Shown one piece after another: positions 32,405-35,044 of a stretch of 35,044 nt of DNA. The notes below the pieces were generated by a model. It did no database searches. It saw nothing but the letters and a program-made list of their open reading frames with translations, and was not told the origin of the DNA. The stretch's first letter is position 1. Every line of letters begins with the position of its first letter. The translations under genes were made by a program, and so were the position numbers. This stretch comes from Bacillota bacterium (lineage in GTDB: Bacteria; Bacillota; Clostridia; Oscillospirales; Oscillospiraceae), in assembly GCA_029224785.1 (NCBI GenBank), contig JAQXVF010000069.1:1-35044 (forward strand), written 5' to 3'.

Positions 32405-32989
32405 TCACCGGCGCTGTGTATACTGCTTCCAGGGCTTGTCCTCCTCCTGCTCAACAGGGGGACGGTAGTCCTTCCTGTACAGCAGGAACGACACCGGCAG
32501 GCCGGAGATCACCGGGATGACCATAAACCACAGGTAGAAATACAGAAAGGCTTCCACGGCGCCGGTTCCCCGCAGCATGATGAGCATGGTGATCAGAACC
32601 AGCACAAGATACACCGCCATCCAGACAAATGTGCCGAAAAACAGCCGTTTTTCCTTGGAAAAATGATGAATCAGCCACCCTGTCAGAATGCCCACGGCGC
32701 TGACCGCCGCAGACACCACCAGGTTGGAAACCAGGGGCGAACGTGTCTCCAGCGAGGGAGACAGCCAATCGATGAAATAAAAGAATGCCGCAATATACAG
32801 ACCAATAAATACAAAGCTCAGACAAAATGTGTAGATCAGCAGGCCGCTTTTTGGCTTGCCGTCCTTCGTGAAGAGAAATGCCTTCCAGAAACTCTTTTCC
32901 CGGCGGGCCCATTTTTCCCGGCGGGCTTTTTTGCGCTGTTCCTTTTCGGCCTCCCGGGCATGAACGCTCAGATCGTCGCTCAGGCTCAT
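32405..32989 (-). CDS. Membrane protein of unknown function
   Basis: 194 residues. A highly charged N-terminal stretch (residues 10-35, KEQRKKARREKWARR) that could form a cytosolic helix, then four hydrophobic segments (about 48-72, 88-105, 118-140, 145-168) and a charged tail. I do not recognise a family. First gene of the transcript that continues with the MBL-fold and HAD genes (4 bp gap). Confidence 0.8.
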   Translation of the reverse strand: MSLSDDLSVHAREAEKEQRKKARREKWARREKSFWKAFLFTKDGKPKSGLLIYTFCLSFVFIGLYIAAFFYFIDWLSPSLETRSPLVSNLVVSAAVSAVGILTGWLIHHFSKEKRLFFGTFVWMAVYLVLVLITMLIMLRGTGAVEAFLYFYLWFMVIPVISGLPVSFLLYRKDYRPPVEQEEDKPWKQYTQRR

Positions 32990-33028
32990 GACTTTGATCC
33001 TCCTATTGTGTGTTACCCTGAGTGGAGA

Positions 33029-33068
33029 AAACCTCCTGCAGCGGACGGGAGCCCACCGCAGGAGGTTT
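33029..33068 (-). terminator. Terminator of the ABC transporter operon
   Basis: Arms AAACCTCCTGC (33029-33039) and GCAGGAGGTTT (33058-33068) pair perfectly. On the minus strand the stem is followed by TTTTC, about 70 bp after the solute-binding protein stop. Confidence 0.75.
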
Positions 33069-33139
33069 CCTTTCCGTTATGAAAGAATGATTGCAGTCAC
33101 CAGAGCGCCATTGGCCGGTTCATGCTGTCCCAAGCGGTT

Positions 33140-34444
33140 TTACTTGATGTTGGGATTCTGGTACAGCCAGTAAGTCCACATATTCTGGGTGTGGATGAAC
33201 TCGTTGTAGATGGCTTCCAGGTTGGACTCGATAGCGCCGCACTCTTCCAGAGTAGCGGGGTTCCAGTCACACTCCACATCGCTGCGGACCATCCAGTTGC
33301 CTTCCTTGGAGAAGGGCTTCAGGCCGCCGCTCTTGCCGTCGGCACCGCCGGTGATGAAGCGGATGAACAGGCGGGCGCCGGCAGGATGGGCGCAGCCTTC
33401 CACCACATACATATACTCGCAGTTCTCCAGGCCGGTGTAGGGAGTCAGGTTGGTCAGCCATGCGATGTTGTAGCCGGACTCGTCACGGTTGCCGATCTTG
33501 CCGCCGGAGGCCAGAGCCAGAGCGGGATCGTCCGCGGTGGAGTTGTGAACGGCCAGAACCAGCTCGTCGCCGTCACCGATGAAGGTCATCTGCATCTGGG
33601 AGAACCGCCACAGATACTCGATGCCGGCGTTGTTGGCAGGAACGTCAAAGTCGAACTTGGAGGCATCGTAGGTGTACTCCAGATCCTTGCCGTAGGTGTC
33701 CTTGTAGGACTGTTCCATCTGGTCAGCATTCACGATGAAGCTGGCGAACAGGGACAGGTAAGCAGTCTCGGTGCCGATTTCCTTGGTGAACAGGCGGTAC
33801 TTCTGGGTGCCGTCCTCGTTCTTCTCAATGATCTCCCACCAGCTATGGACGGGCTGACCATCGGGGAAGGCTTCGGTGTTGTAGTACCAGAAGCTCTGGG
33901 ATGCGTACAGGGGATAGCCGAAGCGCAGAAGCTCGGGATCGATCTTCTCGCAGATGTCCTTGGGATAGAAAGCGGAGCAGTAGCCGTCCTCATAGAACTC
34001 GAAGAACACGCTGCCGTTGACGTCCTTTGCCTGCAGCACGTCGCCCATGATGTTGTTGGAGTCAGCCTCCAGGCGGCACTTCTCCAGGACCTCGTCCTGG
34101 TCCATGTCAAGGATATTGACCTTCAGACCGGGGAACATTTCCTCAAAGGGCTCCTGAGCCTTGAGCATCTTGGAGGAAGTGGCGTAGATGTTGATCTCGC
34201 CGCCCTCTTTCTTTGCCAGCTCGTAAAGCTCATCGTCGGTCATTTCGCTCCACTCGTCATAAATGGGGCCGTATTTTTCCACGGCAGCAGGGGTGGTTTC
34301 CTGAGGCTGTGCAGCCTGGGTAGTCTCCCCGGGCTGTGCAGCCTGGGTGGTTTCTGCGGGTTTCTCGGACTTACCGCAGCCGGCAAGCACAGAGAGAACC
34401 ATTGCGAGGGTAAGAAGCAGGGCAATCAGTTGTCTTTTCTTCAT
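33140..34444 (-). CDS. ABC transporter solute-binding lipoprotein
   Basis: 434 residues. A lipoprotein signal peptide with lipobox LAGC (Cys23), then a low-complexity linker built from ETTQAAQPG-like repeats (about 30-55), then the binding domain beginning EINIYATSS. The ligand block resembles the iron/thiamine/polyamine-type binding proteins (MFPGLKVNI..., Y..Y..N.EAFPDG), so the substrate is not clear. It is anchored on the outer face of the membrane. AAAGGAG precedes the start. It follows the ATPase gene. Confidence 0.88.
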   Translation of the reverse strand: MKKRQLIALLLTLAMVLSVLAGCGKSEKPAETTQAAQPGETTQAAQPQETTPAAVEKYGPIYDEWSEMTDDELYELAKKEGGEINIYATSSKMLKAQEPFEEMFPGLKVNILDMDQDEVLEKCRLEADSNNIMGDVLQAKDVNGSVFFEFYEDGYCSAFYPKDICEKIDPELLRFGYPLYASQSFWYYNTEAFPDGQPVHSWWEIIEKNEDGTQKYRLFTKEIGTETAYLSLFASFIVNADQMEQSYKDTYGKDLEYTYDASKFDFDVPANNAGIEYLWRFSQMQMTFIGDGDELVLAVHNSTADDPALALASGGKIGNRDESGYNIAWLTNLTPYTGLENCEYMYVVEGCAHPAGARLFIRFITGGADGKSGGLKPFSKEGNWMVRSDVECDWNPATLEECGAIESNLEAIYNEFIHTQNMWTYWLYQNPNIK

Positions 34445-34504
34445 AATCCGGATACTCCTTTCAATTTGTCCATTACAGGCTTGGCCGAAATGGCTTTTAT
34501 TCCT

Positions 34505-34528
34505 ACGCCTTCCCCTGGGGAAAGGCGT
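34505..34528. terminator. Hairpin between the ATPase and solute-binding genes
   Basis: ACGCCTTCCCC pairs with GGGGAAAGGCGT with one bulged base. There is no U-run on either strand; it may weaken read-through or protect the mRNA between the two genes. Confidence 0.4.
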
Positions 34529-34540
34529 CAAGAAACGGGG

Positions 34541-35044
34541 TCAGCGGGCGCGCTTGATCAGTCTGGTGCTCTTGGCGTCGTAGATGTTGATCTTCTCGGG
34601 AGCGATGGTGACATACACCGTCTGGTTGATCTCATAGTGGGACAGGCCGATCTCCTTGGACAGGAACTCGCTCTTGCCGGCCTGGAGAGAAACCAGGGTT
34701 TCGGAGCCTGCGGGCTGGTTGGCGTAGACCTTGACTTCCATGCCGCCTTCCACGGGTGAATCAAAGATATGCACCTGCTCCGGACGAATTGCCACAACCA
34801 CGGGGAATTCTCCCTCGGGGATAGGCTCGTCGGTCATGTCCGCCTTGTCGAACTCATATTCCCGCAGCTCGCACTTGACGCGCAGCTTGCCGTTTTCATA
34901 AACGCCGGTGCCTTCCAGGAAGTTGATCCGGGGGTTGCCGATGAAGTCGGCGGCCTGCAGGTCGATGGGGTTCATGTACAGCTCCATGGGCGTTGCCACC
35001 TGGCTCAGCTCGCCGGCCTTGAACAGGGCGATCTTGGTGGACAT
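34541..35044 (-). CDS. ABC transporter ATP-binding protein, C-terminal part (cut by window end)
   Basis: 167 residues remain. The stretch ALFKAGELSQVATPMELYMNP followed by IGNPRINFLEG is the end of the nucleotide-binding domain of MalK/UgpC-type importers, and VVAIRPEQVHIFD onward is the TOBE/OB-fold regulatory domain. The Walker motifs lie outside the window. The ATG at 35044 is internal to the gene. Permease genes are expected further upstream. Confidence 0.85.
   Translation of the reverse strand: MSTKIALFKAGELSQVATPMELYMNPIDLQAADFIGNPRINFLEGTGVYENGKLRVKCELREYEFDKADMTDEPIPEGEFPVVVAIRPEQVHIFDSPVEGGMEVKVYANQPAGSETLVSLQAGKSEFLSKEIGLSHYEINQTVYVTIAPEKINIYDAKSTRLIKRAR

Noticed and set aside
1..35044. 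CRISPR arrays, insertion sequences, prophage genes, rRNA
   Set aside because: No regularly spaced repeats, transposase, integrase, phage structural gene or rRNA sequence was seen on either strand.

Overview
The window looks like a chromosomal segment of a moderately GC-rich anaerobic Bacillota (class Clostridia), most plausibly a gut Oscillospirales-type bacterium. The reasons are the strong AGGAGG-type ribosome sites, several textbook sigma-A promoters (hexamers 17 bp apart), NrdR, DegV, a PdaA-like deacetylase, YitT and LacI-family genes, and U-run or convergent hairpin terminators. This is a judgement from gene content only; no search was run.

Layout. 1-1000: tRNA-Leu(UAG) on the minus strand, followed by a small AT-rich insert with one unrecognised gene. 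The insert is bounded by two ~97 bp direct repeats that each contain the 5' half of the tRNA, so it looks like a mini-element inserted at the anticodon loop. 1068-9025: housekeeping genes: polysaccharide deacetylase, an IMP dehydrogenase of the Tritrichomonas foetus type, YitT, an SdpI-like protein, NrdR, a small membrane protein, DegV, an MFS transporter and a PHP-domain protein. 9230-19574: a nine-gene plus-strand operon starting from a strong promoter with a LacI-type operator: archaeal-type (type II) GAPDH, archaeal-type PGK, split transketolase (N and C), a LarA-type nickel racemase/epimerase, then IolE, IolB, IolD and IolG of inositol catabolism. 19683-29207: a minus-strand block read towards the operon: four tandem HAD-family paralogues, a phosphoglycerate mutase, MgtC, a K+-type membrane pyrophosphatase, a PfkB sugar kinase and a TIM-barrel isomerase. 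29208-29583: a regulatory region between the HAD block and a LacI-family regulator gene. 30680-32989: a fifth HAD paralogue, a ComEC-like metallo-beta-lactamase-fold protein and a membrane protein. 33140-35044: a lipoprotein solute-binding protein and the C-terminal part of an ABC ATPase, cut by the window end.

How it may work together. IolG, IolE, IolD and IolB would take an inositol to 5-dehydro-2-deoxygluconate. The PfkB kinase on the other strand could supply the phosphorylation step. Type II GAPDH, PGK and the phosphoglycerate mutase would then carry triose phosphate to 2-phosphoglycerate. An 11-bp sequence, GGAAACGTTTG, with a central AAACGTTT palindrome, lies just downstream of the -10 box of both the plus operon and the HAD/mutase block. 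This suggests that the LacI-family protein encoded between them controls both halves as one carbon-catabolism regulon. IolC/IolJ/IolA-type genes are not all visible, so the exact substrate is uncertain.

The most striking single observation is the phosphoglycerate mutase at 24613-26178. Its conserved blocks are in circularly permuted order compared with all iPGM (GpmI) enzymes I know, and almost every catalytic residue is retained. The second is the set of five HAD paralogues that all lack the usual second aspartate of motif I. The third is the pairing of archaeal-type GAPDH and PGK with an inositol operon.
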